A stretch of DNA of 64,000 nt from Ryuthela nishihirai. Its lineage: Eukaryota > Arthropoda > Arachnida > Araneae > Heptathelidae. The stretch covers positions 73,343,501 through 73,407,500 of the forward strand of contig JAWZYU010000011.1 of assembly GCA_038380435.1 (NCBI GenBank). The letters are read 5' to 3'. The notes beneath the pieces were generated by a model that was not told the DNA's origin, made no database searches, and worked only from the letters and a program-made list of their open reading frames with translations. Shown one piece after another: positions 35,781 through 45,785 of the stretch (the stretch's first letter is position 1; every line of letters starts with the position of its first letter). A program made the translations under genes and the position numbers.

Positions 35781-37095
35781 ACACTGGTGGACAAAAGTTA
35801 TAATCCTAGGTTATGTAAATTGGAAGCTAACTTCAAAGCTCCATAACAGGGATGGGCAAGTTCTTCAATAAGAAGAGGCACATAAAATATTTTAGATTGT
35901 ATATAGAATTATTTTAAAATTTTATTTATAAATAATAAAAAATAACTATATAGTAGTCCTACTCACCAAAGCAGAATATGTTTAATCTCTACTCGTTGAA
36001 GACTTTGATTGAGTCTTCATTTTTGCACTTAATAGTTTAAAATCTGGCTGGTAGGATGTCAAAGCTGTTCTAAGAAGCTCAGTAAGGTGGCTGTTAGTGA
36101 GGATAGCACGATGTTTTGACTTGACAAATTTCATTACAGAGAAGAGAGATTCACAGTAGTAAGTTGTCCCAAAAACAGAGAGTAGTCAGAAGCCAGTTTT
36201 CTGAAGATTTTTGGATACTTTGCTTCTGGGATTTGTTTCCAAAAGTTAGTTACTAGTTATGTTCCACTAGTGTTGCAAGCATGTAACTTGTGTGTACTTC
36301 ATGAAGAGTGATGACGCAGAGTCCAGTTGCATCATCCGTACTTGTTTAAAATATGTTTTGGTTATGTTTTCGTTTTCTTCGTAATCTATTGGAAATGGCA
36401 ATTTCAATGGTATACTTCTGAATTTTATACCTCTCAGGTCTATGGGAAGCCTAACATTTCCTCTCCCAGATCTCAAAGGGTTAATATAAAATTTTAGGAA
36501 AATTTGCAATGAAATCCAATTTTGTCTCAGGAGCTGCACAGAGTAGCTGCGGGAGCCACAGTTTGCCCACCTTTGCTCTATAACTTAATTTTTTTTTTTT
36601 TTTGAAAAATAACAGATAAAGATCTCAATCAAATATGTCAATATATCAATTTTCAACAATATTCATTCAGTAAAGAGTAATAGAGTATAAGAAGTAATGA
36701 GTTGTAGAAGTTTGAATATTTAATATTAACAATGCCATTCATAAGAATTTATCTCAGACCTGAGACTTAATAAGTATTATTATTTTGAACTCTTTAATTA
36801 TTTAAAATAAGTATATATTTTAGAAGTTTGCGCAAATTAAACTTTCAGTATTCATCAATTTTTTGCCATAATTGCTTAGGACTGGGATTATTATTGTTAA
36901 ATATTCAAACTTTCTTAACTTATTAAATATTTAAGGAATATTGTTGAAAATCTAGATATTAATATATTTGATTGAGATCTTCGTCTATTATCATATTTTT
37001 CCAAAGAAAAAAAATATTTTAGAAGTTATAGAACTATGATGTTAGCTTCCCATTTGTGTAGCATATTGTTGTAACTTAACCTTTGTCCACCAATA
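35781..37095. mobile_element. Inverted-repeat element holding an hAT element
   Basis: The left end (GGTGGACAAAAGTTATAATC at about 35787, then GGAAGCTAAC) is the inverse of the right end (GTTAGCTTCCCATTTG about 37042, TTTGTCCACC about 37084). Further in, AAGATCTCAATCAAATAT (about 36619) is the inverse of ATATTTGATTGAGATCTT (about 36964). The arms have no coding capacity, and the GGTGGACAAAAGT ends are like those of Tc1/mariner MITEs. A solo copy of one arm lies at 39825-39945. The hAT insertion at 35847-36575 splits the left arm. Confidence 0.75.
35847..36575 (-). mobile_element. hAT element remnant with 8-bp TSD
   Basis: The ends are CAGGGATGGGCAA and, inverted at the right, CAAAGGTGGGCAA. 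They are flanked by CTCCATAA (35839-35846) and CTCTATAA (36576-36583), an 8-bp duplication with one change, as expected of hAT elements. The minus strand at about 36200-35985 reads as an hAT C-terminal dimerisation domain (TTYYCESLFSVMKFVKSKHR, then LTELLRTALTSYQPD). The rest of the transposase is deleted. Confidence 0.85.
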
Positions 37096-37119
37096 TACAT
37101 GCATGCATATATATATATA

Positions 37120-38322
37120 CAGTTGTATTCGAATAATATGACCACCCATGGAATCACAGTGTATTTGCCCAGTGCGTCACAGAGTGCACATGACAAGGTC
37201 GACCACACGGAGATGCGGAGACAAGGTCGATCACACACGCCGGCCAGGACAGATGAGCCATAATGCATAACGTGAGCACAATGGGCAGAGGTATTGATTT
37301 GATGGACATTCAAAAAGGAATGATCATCAGCTACCACGCCAAGGGTGAAAGCATCTCAGAAATAGCAGACTTTGTGGGCTGTTCGCGAGGTACTGTAGTA
37401 AGGGTGTAACAACAATGAACCACTGGCACACCTCAACACAAGTACCCCCAGACGTCATAACTGTGGAACCCCAAAGGCCATCGACCCCAGGGGAGAATGT
37501 CACCTCTGTCGACTCGTAAAGGGCAATCGATGTGCAACAGTGCAGCAATTGACCACTCAAATGAACACTGGGGCACCCAGGTATGTGTCCCCGATAACAG
37601 TAGAACGAACACTGTTGTGCATGGGCCTCCAGAGTTGACGCTGCATAAAGACAACCATGTCGACCAAGGTCCATCAGCAACGATGTCTGCAGTTCACACG
37701 GGACTACCATCATTGGACAATGGAAGAGTGGAAAAAGGTTGCCTTCTCCGACGAATCAGGGTTGACTCCACAGAAGTGATGGGCGGTAGCAGATATGGCG
37801 TCAGACTCATGAGAACCAACACCCAGACATACTTGTCAGTCAAGTACAGTCCAGTGGTGACAGAGTGCATGTCTGGGGGATGTACCACTGGTACCACTGG
37901 ATGGGTCCCTGAATGCCAATGGCTACCTGTCCATCCTCACTGACCACATGCATCCCTCCATGTTGGATGTTTACCCTGGTGGTGATGGTATCTACTGACA
38001 GGTCAATGCACCCTGCCATGTCACTATGGTGGTGCGTGACTAATTCCAGGAACATGGCAGCGATCTCTACATTCTCCCTTTGCCGGCAAAATCAGCTGAC
38101 CTCAATCCCATAGAGCACTTATGGGACCATTTGGATTGACAGGTTCAGCATGTGGACCCACAACCACGTCATCTCCAGAACCTCCATTCTCTGCTGGAGT
38201 TTGAATGGGCACATGCGCCTCTGGCAACCTTCCAGGGCCTCATTGCATCCATGCCACACTGTCTTGCTGCTGTCATATTCCCATTGTTAGGTAGGTGGTC
38301 ATATTTTTCTGATATGACTATG
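37120..38322 (+). mobile_element. Tc1-like element with both terminal repeats
   Basis: The 1203-bp element is flanked by TA (37118-37119, 38323-38324). Its inverted repeats of about 28 bp end in AATATGACCACC at the left and GGTGGTCATATTT at the right. The transposase is decayed. It starts with GRGIDLMDIQKGMIISYHAK (helix-turn-helix, from about 37286), followed by GESISEIADFVGCSRGTVVR. A stop comes right after. AFSDESGLT (first catalytic Asp) is near 37746. LPAKSADLNPIEHLWDH is near 38083. Multiple stops. Confidence 0.88.
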
Positions 38323-38359
38323 TATATCTACCTATGTATGTATATACTTACACACACTT

Positions 38360-38600
38360 ACACCCAGCACAGCCAAGCTGCTGTGTGATGGCTGTCCATT
38401 TCCTGATCCTAGATTGCAGCATGAACAACTGCACTGGGAAAGCTTATAATCACAATTCATGAAAAAGATGCAGGTTTGATACTCAGTTTTCAGAGCACCT
38501 GACATTATAATGGTTCACCATTATGATAAAGAACACGTACTTAATCATAACATCACCTTTTGGGAACAGCCTCTTATCATTGTGGATTATATCTTCAGTG
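38360..38600 (+). repeat. SINE family 2 copy, diverged
   Basis: CAAGCTGCTGTGTGATGGCT through GGGAAAGCTTATAATCACAA and AGAGCACCTGACATTATAAT aligns with 39420-39640. The tRNA-like part is badly eroded. Confidence 0.5.
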
Positions 38601-39419
38601 ATACCTGTTGACTTCCCTTGTGGCCCTCAGTTCCATCCCAGCCAGTAGAAATCTCATCTTGGCATGATATATTCTTCATTTTAAACAGAGCTGTATAAGT
38701 CTGATTTGGGCAATAAGCAATGATGTTCAAAATATATAATAAAAAATATAGAAATTCTGATGAATTTCTCTCATATGCCAATGTTAATTAAAAATTAATG
38801 ACTTTTGAATTCAGATGTTGCTTTCCTGCTATGTATCAAGATGGAAGCATGGATCCAAAGGATAAAAGAAATTGAAAAGGAGATTGAGGAATGTAAAGTA
38901 AAGTGATAGATGGCAACAGAAGTAATTTGACTCACATGATATGAGGTGAGATGACAGAGGAGAAGAGAGAGGAGAAATATGAGTCACAGTGAAGTATAAC
39001 TAATTCAAGGAATCACTGTTCCATATGATATCATAGAGGAGTTGGTAGTCACAAACATATGGCTCAAATGAAAATGTAGTATAGTTAGGATCTTCAGATT
39101 GCTCCTCTCCTCTTCTTGGTTGTAGAATGTGGCCTTGACTGTGCTTGGAAGTAACCCAGAGATTTCAAAGTCTCCAAAAGTGAAGATATAAAGTTGTCAT
39201 CCTCAAATTTGGAGATATTTAGCTAGTGGAGGCCAGGGTGAACATCACAGCATGTTATCAGGTCCTTATCCCACTTGAGACAACATGTTTTTTAAGCTGG
39301 CTTTTCATAAGTTCCATGTTTACAGGAAAACTACCTGTAATTTTCTCTGCTATTGAAACATGCATTGAGTAATGTTAAATAAAGCATGCTGAATACATAT
39401 AATTAAATATTTATTTCAA
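38601..39419. other. Intron spacer
   Basis: No gene or repeat recognised. Confidence 0.35.
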
Positions 39420-39645
39420 ATATCCACACTGCAGCTTGGCTGCCCCTTTCTTGATAATAGATGGCACCAGGAAGAAGTGCGCAGGGAATGCTTATAGTCA
39501 CAGTTAGCTGAAAAATGTAGCTTTGATAGCTCATGGATAAGAGCACTTGGCATGTTATCAGGAGGTCATGGGTTTGCATCCCACTCAAGGCAGAGTCAGT
39601 TTTTCTCAGTTATTCATGATAAAATTCACTTGACAGTTGTCCACC
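39420..39645 (+). repeat. SINE family 2 copy with tRNA-like part
   Basis: A leader (GCAGCTTGGCTGCCCCTTTC) precedes a tRNA-like stretch at 39520-39592 (GATAGCTCATGG; GGCATGTTATC; GGTCATGGGTTTGCATCCC). The stretch shares the CATGTTA loop with 20341-20413. It then runs on through GCAGAGTCAGTTTTTCTCAG. Compare 38360-38600. Confidence 0.6.
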
Positions 39646-39824
39646 CACCTCTATCCTTCAAAATTATACAATCATTTATTAATCTGTTGTTCTGCATACT
39701 AGTAACAGGAACTATTAACATAGTTTCTTCCTGTTTAAGATGCAGAATATTAACCACTGAAACATAAATTTAAATTTTTTAGTGCAAAACCAACAACTTA
39801 AAACATGGCAACAGAGCTCCATTA

Positions 39825-39945
39825 TGCAAATATATTTGATTGAGATCTTTGTCTACTATCATGTTTTTTAAAAGAAAAAAAAATATTTTAGAAATTATAG
39901 AGCTTTGATGTTAGCTTTCCATTTACATAGCATATAATGGTGTAT
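39825..39945 (+). repeat. Solo arm of the inverted-repeat element
   Basis: AATATATTTGATTGAGATCT through GTTAGCTTTCCATTTACATA is a direct match to the right arm at about 36955-37065. No second arm was seen nearby. Confidence 0.75.
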
Positions 39946-40440
39946 GATATGGAAGCTAGTGAATTTCTGCATTGTAGCAATTCTAAATGTAAAGATATTA
40001 ATCATTTTTGATATGAAGGATTTTACTGCTAGTGATATCTGAAATCTGAGTAAAATGAAGAGGAAATGCATATGTGTTTGCAGTGCAAATTTGGTGATTT
40101 GGAAGAATAGCTCTGATGGGCAGAGACAGTGGTGGGAAATACATTTTCTCAGCATTGACTCTGGTGTGATGATGTTTGATTTAGAAGGAAGGTGCTTTGG
40201 TAATTTTACATATAATTGTAGTACAAGTATGAAAAATCAAGCTTAATTCACAGTGTATATAATTTGATAACCAAATTATAACAGAACAGTAACACTGTAT
40301 GAAAATCAGAAAATAATACATTATGCAGGAAGGGAAATGGTAATGTAGGTCAGCAGTGCACTAGCTAACTGAGAATCGATTACATTGGTTTACAAGGTAT
40401 TTATACATGAATAATTGTAGCTGCCTTTAACTATTTTTCA
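39946..40440. other. Intron spacer
   Basis: Nothing recognised; frame 40055-40246 has no motif. Confidence 0.35.
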
Positions 40441-40514
40441 GGTGCTGATTTCAGATCTGGCCTTAAAAAATGACTTGCATGGCACGTTTTTATGTTATTT
40501 TTCATTTTGATTCG

Positions 40515-42033
40515 TATTAAGATCTTCCTATACCAACACCTCCAGACAACTGGCAGGATATTGGATATTTTGCTTTTTTGTGGCTGGCAACATTGATTGT
40601 CAAGTGGGAGAAAGCATGTAACAGTAACCTAACCTCATACTGCCATTCTTGTTGTTTTCATTGTAGAAGGAACATGTGCTGTACATTGAAGAGTGAATTT
40701 TGGCATTTAAATGGCACAAAGACAGCATCATGGATATGTTAATGTGCCAGATACATTATATTATGTGTTAAAAAAAGATTATATTTTAAAATCCCAGGGT
40801 CGTTCTTTGACAAAGATTGGGAACAAAGCCTATAACTTGTATTTTGGATGTCTGTTGGAGATCAGGACAAAACCATGGGTCCACATGTGTGCTGCATTTT
40901 GTGCTTTGTTGGCCTGAATGAATGGTTGAAAGGTAAGGTAAAATCCATGCCCTTTGCAGTTCCAATAGTTTGGCATGAGCCAACTAGTCACTTGCATGAT
41001 TACTATTTCTGTTTAACTAAAATGTCAGGCTTTTAAAAAAAAGTACAAAAGTAAAATACATTATCCAAATGGGCCTTAAGCAATAAGACCAGTTCCTCAT
41101 GGAGAAAATCTTCCTATACCAACACCTCAAACAAACTAGGAGGAGATGGATTTGCATTCATCAGAGGAAGACTTTGAGGCACATACAGATCCTGATCCTA
41201 CATACACCTCTAAAATGCTAGACGAGCCTCATCTGATTCAGCAAAATGAACTAAATGATCTTGTTCAAGACCTAGGACTTTCCAAACAACAAGCTGATGT
41301 TTTGGGTTCAAGACTTCAAGAGTGGAATCTTCTAGCCAAGGGTCCTGTTTCTCTGTTCAGAAAGCGAAATTTGGTTTTATCTGCTTATTACAAGATGCAA
41401 GATGGTTTGTGTTTCTGCACAGATATTTCAGGGCTGATGGAAGAAATTGTAACAACTCACGACCCTAAGGAATGGTGTCTATTTATACATTCATCAAAAT
41501 TCAGCTTAAAAGCTGCCCTTTTGCATAAAGGAAACCAAAAACCTACCATTCCAGTGACACACACTGTGGGAATGAAGGAAACTTATGAAAGCATGAAAAA
41601 AATACTCACTACTATAAAATATGACCAGTTTAAGTGGACAATATGTGGTGACCTAAAAGTCATATCTCTCTTGCTCGGGCTTCAAGGAGGCTTCACACAA
41701 TTTTCCTGTTTTCTGTGTTTGTGGGACAGCAGGGCCAGAAAGGAACACTATAAAACAAAAGACTGACCCAAAAGAGATGTTTTTATTCCTGGAAAGAGTA
41801 ATGTGAGGTATAAGCCTCTAGTTGACCCCTCTGATGTTCTGCTCCCACCACTACACATCAAACTGGGGCTTATGAAAAACTTTGTAAAGGCTATGGTCAA
41901 AACTGGTAAAGGGTTTTTGCACTTGAAGGAAAAATTTTCCAAAAGTAAGTGATGCCAAACTCAAAGAAGGGATCTTTGTTGGTCCTCAGATCAGGAAGCT
42001 ACTGAATGATACTGTCTTCGAAGAAATATGCTG
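40515..42033 (+). pseudogene. Unrecognised repeat-associated protein gene, decayed
   Basis: Three reading blocks follow one another in shifted frames. 40770-41036 is a Cys-rich domain (SVGDQDKTMGPHVCCILCFV, LNEWLKGKVKSMPFAVPIVW, then YYFCLT). 41146-41763 is an open stretch (MDLHSSEEDFEAHTDPDPTY, ELNDLVQDLGLSKQQADVLG, LKVISLLLGLQGGFTQFSCF, LCLWDSRARKEHY). 41767-42033 continues in the same frame after TGA at 41764-41766, then shifts (LLPPLHIKLGLMKNFVKAM, KEGIFVGPQIRKLL). The Cys/His pattern suggests metal binding. I have the impression of a multi-copy invertebrate protein family of unknown function but cannot name it. A copy of the linker that precedes 41146 (CTTCCTATACCAACACCTC) also lies at 40526. 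Confidence 0.6.
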
Positions 42034-42620
42034 ACTTTTTGTCCAATAAAACTTATGATTTTATTAATATATTGCATGTGCTGAAAAATAAGATTGCTGA
42101 GGTGAAATGAATGCTGAAATTCAAGTCTAAAATATAAATTCGAAGCAAAAGCTTGAAAATGGATGAAGTTCAGGATTTTCATCTATGCTCTCAACCTGGA
42201 AGTTATTGGTGTACCTGAGGAGCCAAATGAAAATGTGTCATTGATCCTAAATACAATCATCTGAAAAAAATTAATGTTAAAGTTAATGAAAGTGATATCA
42301 TTGTTACTCACAAGGCTTACTATGAGTAAAGCCAAAACCAATATTTGTCAAATTCCAAACCAAGGAGAGTAAAGATAACTGGCTTCAAGCTAATAAATGT
42401 GGTCACTATATATCACATGCTCTGACATTGACATGATATTTGAGAGTTCAGAGGTATATATAAATGAACACTTGACTCCAGCTCTTAAACAACTCTTTTT
42501 TAAGGTGAAGCAGTTTGATAAAAGTTTAATTTGAAATTCGTTTCAGTAAAGGAAGGGAAAATTTTTATGAGGCTTTCAGATGATGCAATATTTGGAGAAT
42601 CAGAAATGTATCTGATTCAA
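42034..42620 (+). pseudogene. LINE ORF1-like (FP/coiled-coil) fragment
   Basis: Broken frames read ADFLSNKTYDFINILHVLKN (coiled-coil-like, about 42031), NLEVIGVPEEPNENVS (about 42193), ESDIIVTHKAYYE (about 42287) and EVYINEHLTPALKQLFFKVK (about 42453). The order and the INEHLTP-LFxKxK block are those of ORF1 proteins of some non-LTR elements, which share an FP25K-like C-terminal domain. Several stops; no RT follows before the next element. Confidence 0.65.
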
Positions 42621-42821
42621 ATGATCCCTCTTCCATTGGGAAGGCTATAACATGTTGACTGTTGCAATGTTAATAATTTTAAGGTCACCCCAGGCAACTC
42701 TACTTTTTTCCTTGTATTTGGCTCAAAATATCATAAAATGACTGTTTATGATGAAATTTATGCCAAAAAAGTTTTACACCCTCTTTTTTAAGTGTGGATC
42801 ACAAGTACACCTCACAGCCTA

Positions 42822-44287
42822 CACAGGATGATTCAAAACTTATCGTTCAAATTTCGTGGCGAGGTAGGGAATACGTCAGGAAACCGATTTCACATAGGAA
42901 AGTATGTCCGCAAACGTCATCTACATGAACGAAATGGACAAGTAAAATGAACACAAGGAAACAGTACAGTTAAGTGGTAACGAATGTGACTTTTATTCCA
43001 ACAAGGTAAAGTACAGGTTCACAGTAGGTGCTCAAAATTGCGACCATTTACACAGACACAGAATTCACAGCGCCGTTGCATTGACCACCGAACATTTTCA
43101 AAAACACCTGGCATATCATGGACAATGCATGCGGCCACTATTCGTGCAACAAGGTCCATTTCACTGTCGACGGGGGTCTCTTACACATGGTATTTCATGG
43201 CCCCCCACAAAAAGAAATCCATGGGCGATAAATCAGGTGACCTGGGTGGCCAAGCGATCGGTCCACCTCTACCGATCCATCGAGCTCCGAATGTTCGGTT
43301 CAGGTAATCACGCGCAACAATTGTGCTATGGGCTGGAGCCCCGTCATGTTGATACCACATATCTCGGCGGATATGCGCAGGAACAGCGCCCAGAAAAGTC
43401 GGTAACACTGTCTCGAGAAATATTGGGTATTTCCAGCCGTCCAATCGGGGCGGTAGCAAGTAAGGTCCCAACAAACAGTCACCAATGATTCCAGCCCACA
43501 CATTTACGGCAAAACGATGTTGCGCAGCGTGACTTCTCGTATCATGCGGGTTGTCGTAAGCCCACACATGTGAATTGTGTGTATTGAACACACCTTCACG
43601 ACTGAATGAAGCTTCATCTGTAAAAAGGACAGAAGCTGGAAAACTGGGGTCCACGGCACCTTTCTGCATGAACCATTGTGCAAATTCCACACGCTTCGGA
43701 TAATCATCAGGATGCAGTAACTGCACCCTTTGCAGATGGTAAGGATGCACACGTTCCTCGTGCAGTATCCACCACACTGCTGACTAAGAGACCCCAAGCT
43801 GCTGATCAATAGCTCGTGTGCTGGTATTCGGATTATCTTCGATGAACTGTAGGACTTTTTCTGCTACGTTGACAGTCCGCGTCAGTCGTCTTCTCCCCGT
43901 ATCCTGCATGTTGCTGCACAGTGAACCATGTTCACGCAGATTGCAATGCACACGTGCAAACATTTGATGCTGCGGTATTCTTCTGTTGGGGTATCGGTCT
44001 TCGTAAACTTGCCTAGCTCGGCGGCTGCTTTCGCCAGCTGCCCCTATGCGAGATGCATATCTGCTAGCTCTTGATGCGTAAAACGATTCATCTTATCACT
44101 AGTAAGTCAGCTCGTACACTGATGACAGCGGGAGTGGTCGGGTGAGCTGTACACTGGTTGGGTACACACAGCGCCCTCTACATACGCATGCGTACATTTG
44201 CGGACATACTTTCCTATGTGAAATCGGTTTCCTGACGTATTCCCTACCTCCCCACGAAATTTGAATGATAAGTTTTGAATCACCCTG
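42822..44287 (-). mobile_element. Mariner-type element with ~90-bp terminal repeats
   Basis: The ends (CAGGATGATTCAAAACTTAT at the left; its near-exact inverse at 44200-44287) extend as inverted repeats of about 90 bp. They include GGGAATACGTCAGGAAACCG and AGTATGTCCGCAAA. TA lies next to each end. The arms are highly similar, which suggests a fairly young insertion. The single minus-strand transposase gene is described separately. Confidence 0.9.
43181..44094 (-). pseudogene. Mariner-family transposase, two lesions
   Basis: The start is ATG at 44092-44094 (MNRFTHQELADMHLA), in a helix-turn-helix region of the type found in many arthropod mariner-like proteins. A one-base loss then gives TAG near 44050. 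The frame recovers (VNVAEKVLQFIEDNPNTSTR, DQQLGVS), and a second TAG near 43787 (VS*SAVWWILHEE) precedes the long open part 43777-43181. Catalytic blocks are LFTDEASFSREG, WYQHDGAPAHS and WPPRSPDLSPMDFFLWGAMK, a DD34D-like layout. Only two or three lesions separate it from an intact frame. Confidence 0.88.
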
Positions 44288-44644
44288 TAGAACAAATTTT
44301 TCATATTGGGTCACACTGTGAATACATGATCTGTGGGTTTGCAAGTTGATTTAGGATTTTTCACAAGTCCATGCATGAGTTTTCTAGTTTTTAAATTTGG
44401 GACCGTGTCTATTCATTGTTCAGTAATTTCTGTGCTGTTCAGTACTGTCTGCACTAAACATGTTGACTTGTTCATGGGGCCACACTTTCCTCTTGCTCAT
44501 AAGCAATTCATTACAGCAGAAATCATGAATGAGCTATGCAACTTGAACTAAAAACTTAGTGTGAAGTAATATAATCACACAGCATAGTAGTTTAGAACAA
44601 GTGTGAATCATATACGATTCATACAGCAGTCAACTACTACTGCT

Positions 44645-44920
44645 GCATGTTGCTTTGGGCTCTGTTTCAGGTAAATGAAAACTCCTGGGATAGCTCGCCC
44701 TAACAGAACCAATTGGCTGGTGGGCTAGTCCCTCTAGGATCAACTGTGCAGTTCGGTGAGTTCCTTGTACACGTCTGGACATAGATTAATGAGTTTCTTT
44801 ACCATTCCTGGAACAAGACCCACTCATGGCTGTTCAAGTATGGTGCTAGTGCAGCCCTGGCACTCAATAGGTATCTCTGTCTTGAGCTTTGTGGTGGGTG
44901 ATTACCATAGTTGCTGACAG
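44645..44920 (+). mobile_element. Old 5' fragment of the jockey/R1-like LINE
   Basis: The stretch (TTTGGGCTCTGTTTCAGGTA, CAATTGGCTGGTGGGCTAGT, GTGCAGCCCTGGCACTCAA) is a diverged match to the 5' UTR of the element at 60609-61280. It includes the GGCTGGTGGGCAGGTCC and GTAGCCCTGGCACCC blocks. Non-coding. Confidence 0.7.
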
Positions 44921-45288
44921 TTACTGAATTATAAATATTTTAATCAGGGTGACTCATCCATATCAAAGCATTAGGCCACTTGGGGTACTGCCCAACCAAA
45001 AATATTAAGAAATAATAGCAGATTTGAAATTTAGTATTCGTTATTTGGCTTTTTGTATTTGTTATTTCAATTGTTATATGTATTGCATTTATTATTTGTA
45101 TTGTTATCCAAATAACCGTAAGGATATATTTATATTCATTTTGTAATCATTATTTGCTATGTTGAGATGACAGTCACAGTGTTACCTTTGGGAATCAGTG
45201 TTACATGATATGCTTTAGTTTATAAAATACTAATTCATCTCTTATAAGTGCTGCTAGAACCTTAACATTATCCATTATCTGTTATTGT
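44921..45288. other. AT-rich spacer
   Basis: Nothing recognised. Confidence 0.35.
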
Positions 45289-45785
45289 GGGGTGGGGATG
45301 GCTCAGTCGGTAGTGCGCTAGGCTCATAATTGTAGTTCCCAGGTTTGAGTCCCAGCTGGGTCAGCATTGAGATTTATCTCCACAAAACTCCCTGCCCTGC
45401 CCACAGTCAGTAGGGGACACCGATGGGCTTGGAATGGCCGCCGTCCATTGGATGGGATGTTAAGCCGTGGCCCCTGTGTGGGAGAGCCATACCCTGTGCA
45501 CATTAAAGAACATGCTGGATGGCCTTTACGGGAGGCTACCATCTGTCTCCCAACAGCTGTTCCAGTGAGTCCCCTTGAATCAAAAGCAAATATTATTGTG
45601 GGTCCCCTTGATTCGAAGCAAAGGCTTGGAAATATTATGGATGAAGTTCAGGATTTTCAACTATGCTCTCAACCTGGAAGTTATTTCCCTCAACCTTTTC
45701 TGAGCCTTCTGGGTCCATATTACCTGGCCATTTAGCCCACGGTGTGCAAAAAAGTGCCGCTCAGAGGTAAAACAACCCAACCCAA
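45289..45785 (+). mobile_element. SINE family 1 copy with foreign insert
   Basis: The copy has a full-length head (GGGGTGGGGATGGCTCAGTC, A-box and B-box motifs) and core. About 110 bp (45578-45688) replaces the start of the 3' part. The insert repeats GTCCCCTTGAATCAAAAGCA / GTCCCCTTGATTCGAAGCAA. It then carries GGATGAAGTTCAGGATTTTC and TATGCTCTCAACCTGGAAGT, which also occur at 42160-42205 in the LINE ORF1 fragment. The SINE resumes at TTTCCCTCAACCTTTTCTGA and ends CCCAACCCAACCC. Confidence 0.85.

Noticed and set aside
34968..36486. piggyBac-like pair TTAACCCTTT … AAAGGGTTAA
   Set aside because: The right partner lies inside the hAT element and an ATPase exon lies between, so they cannot be ends of one element.
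37497..37943. 148-codon plus-strand frame
   Set aside because: Shadow frame of the Tc1-like transposase; the real motifs (AFSDESG) are in another frame.
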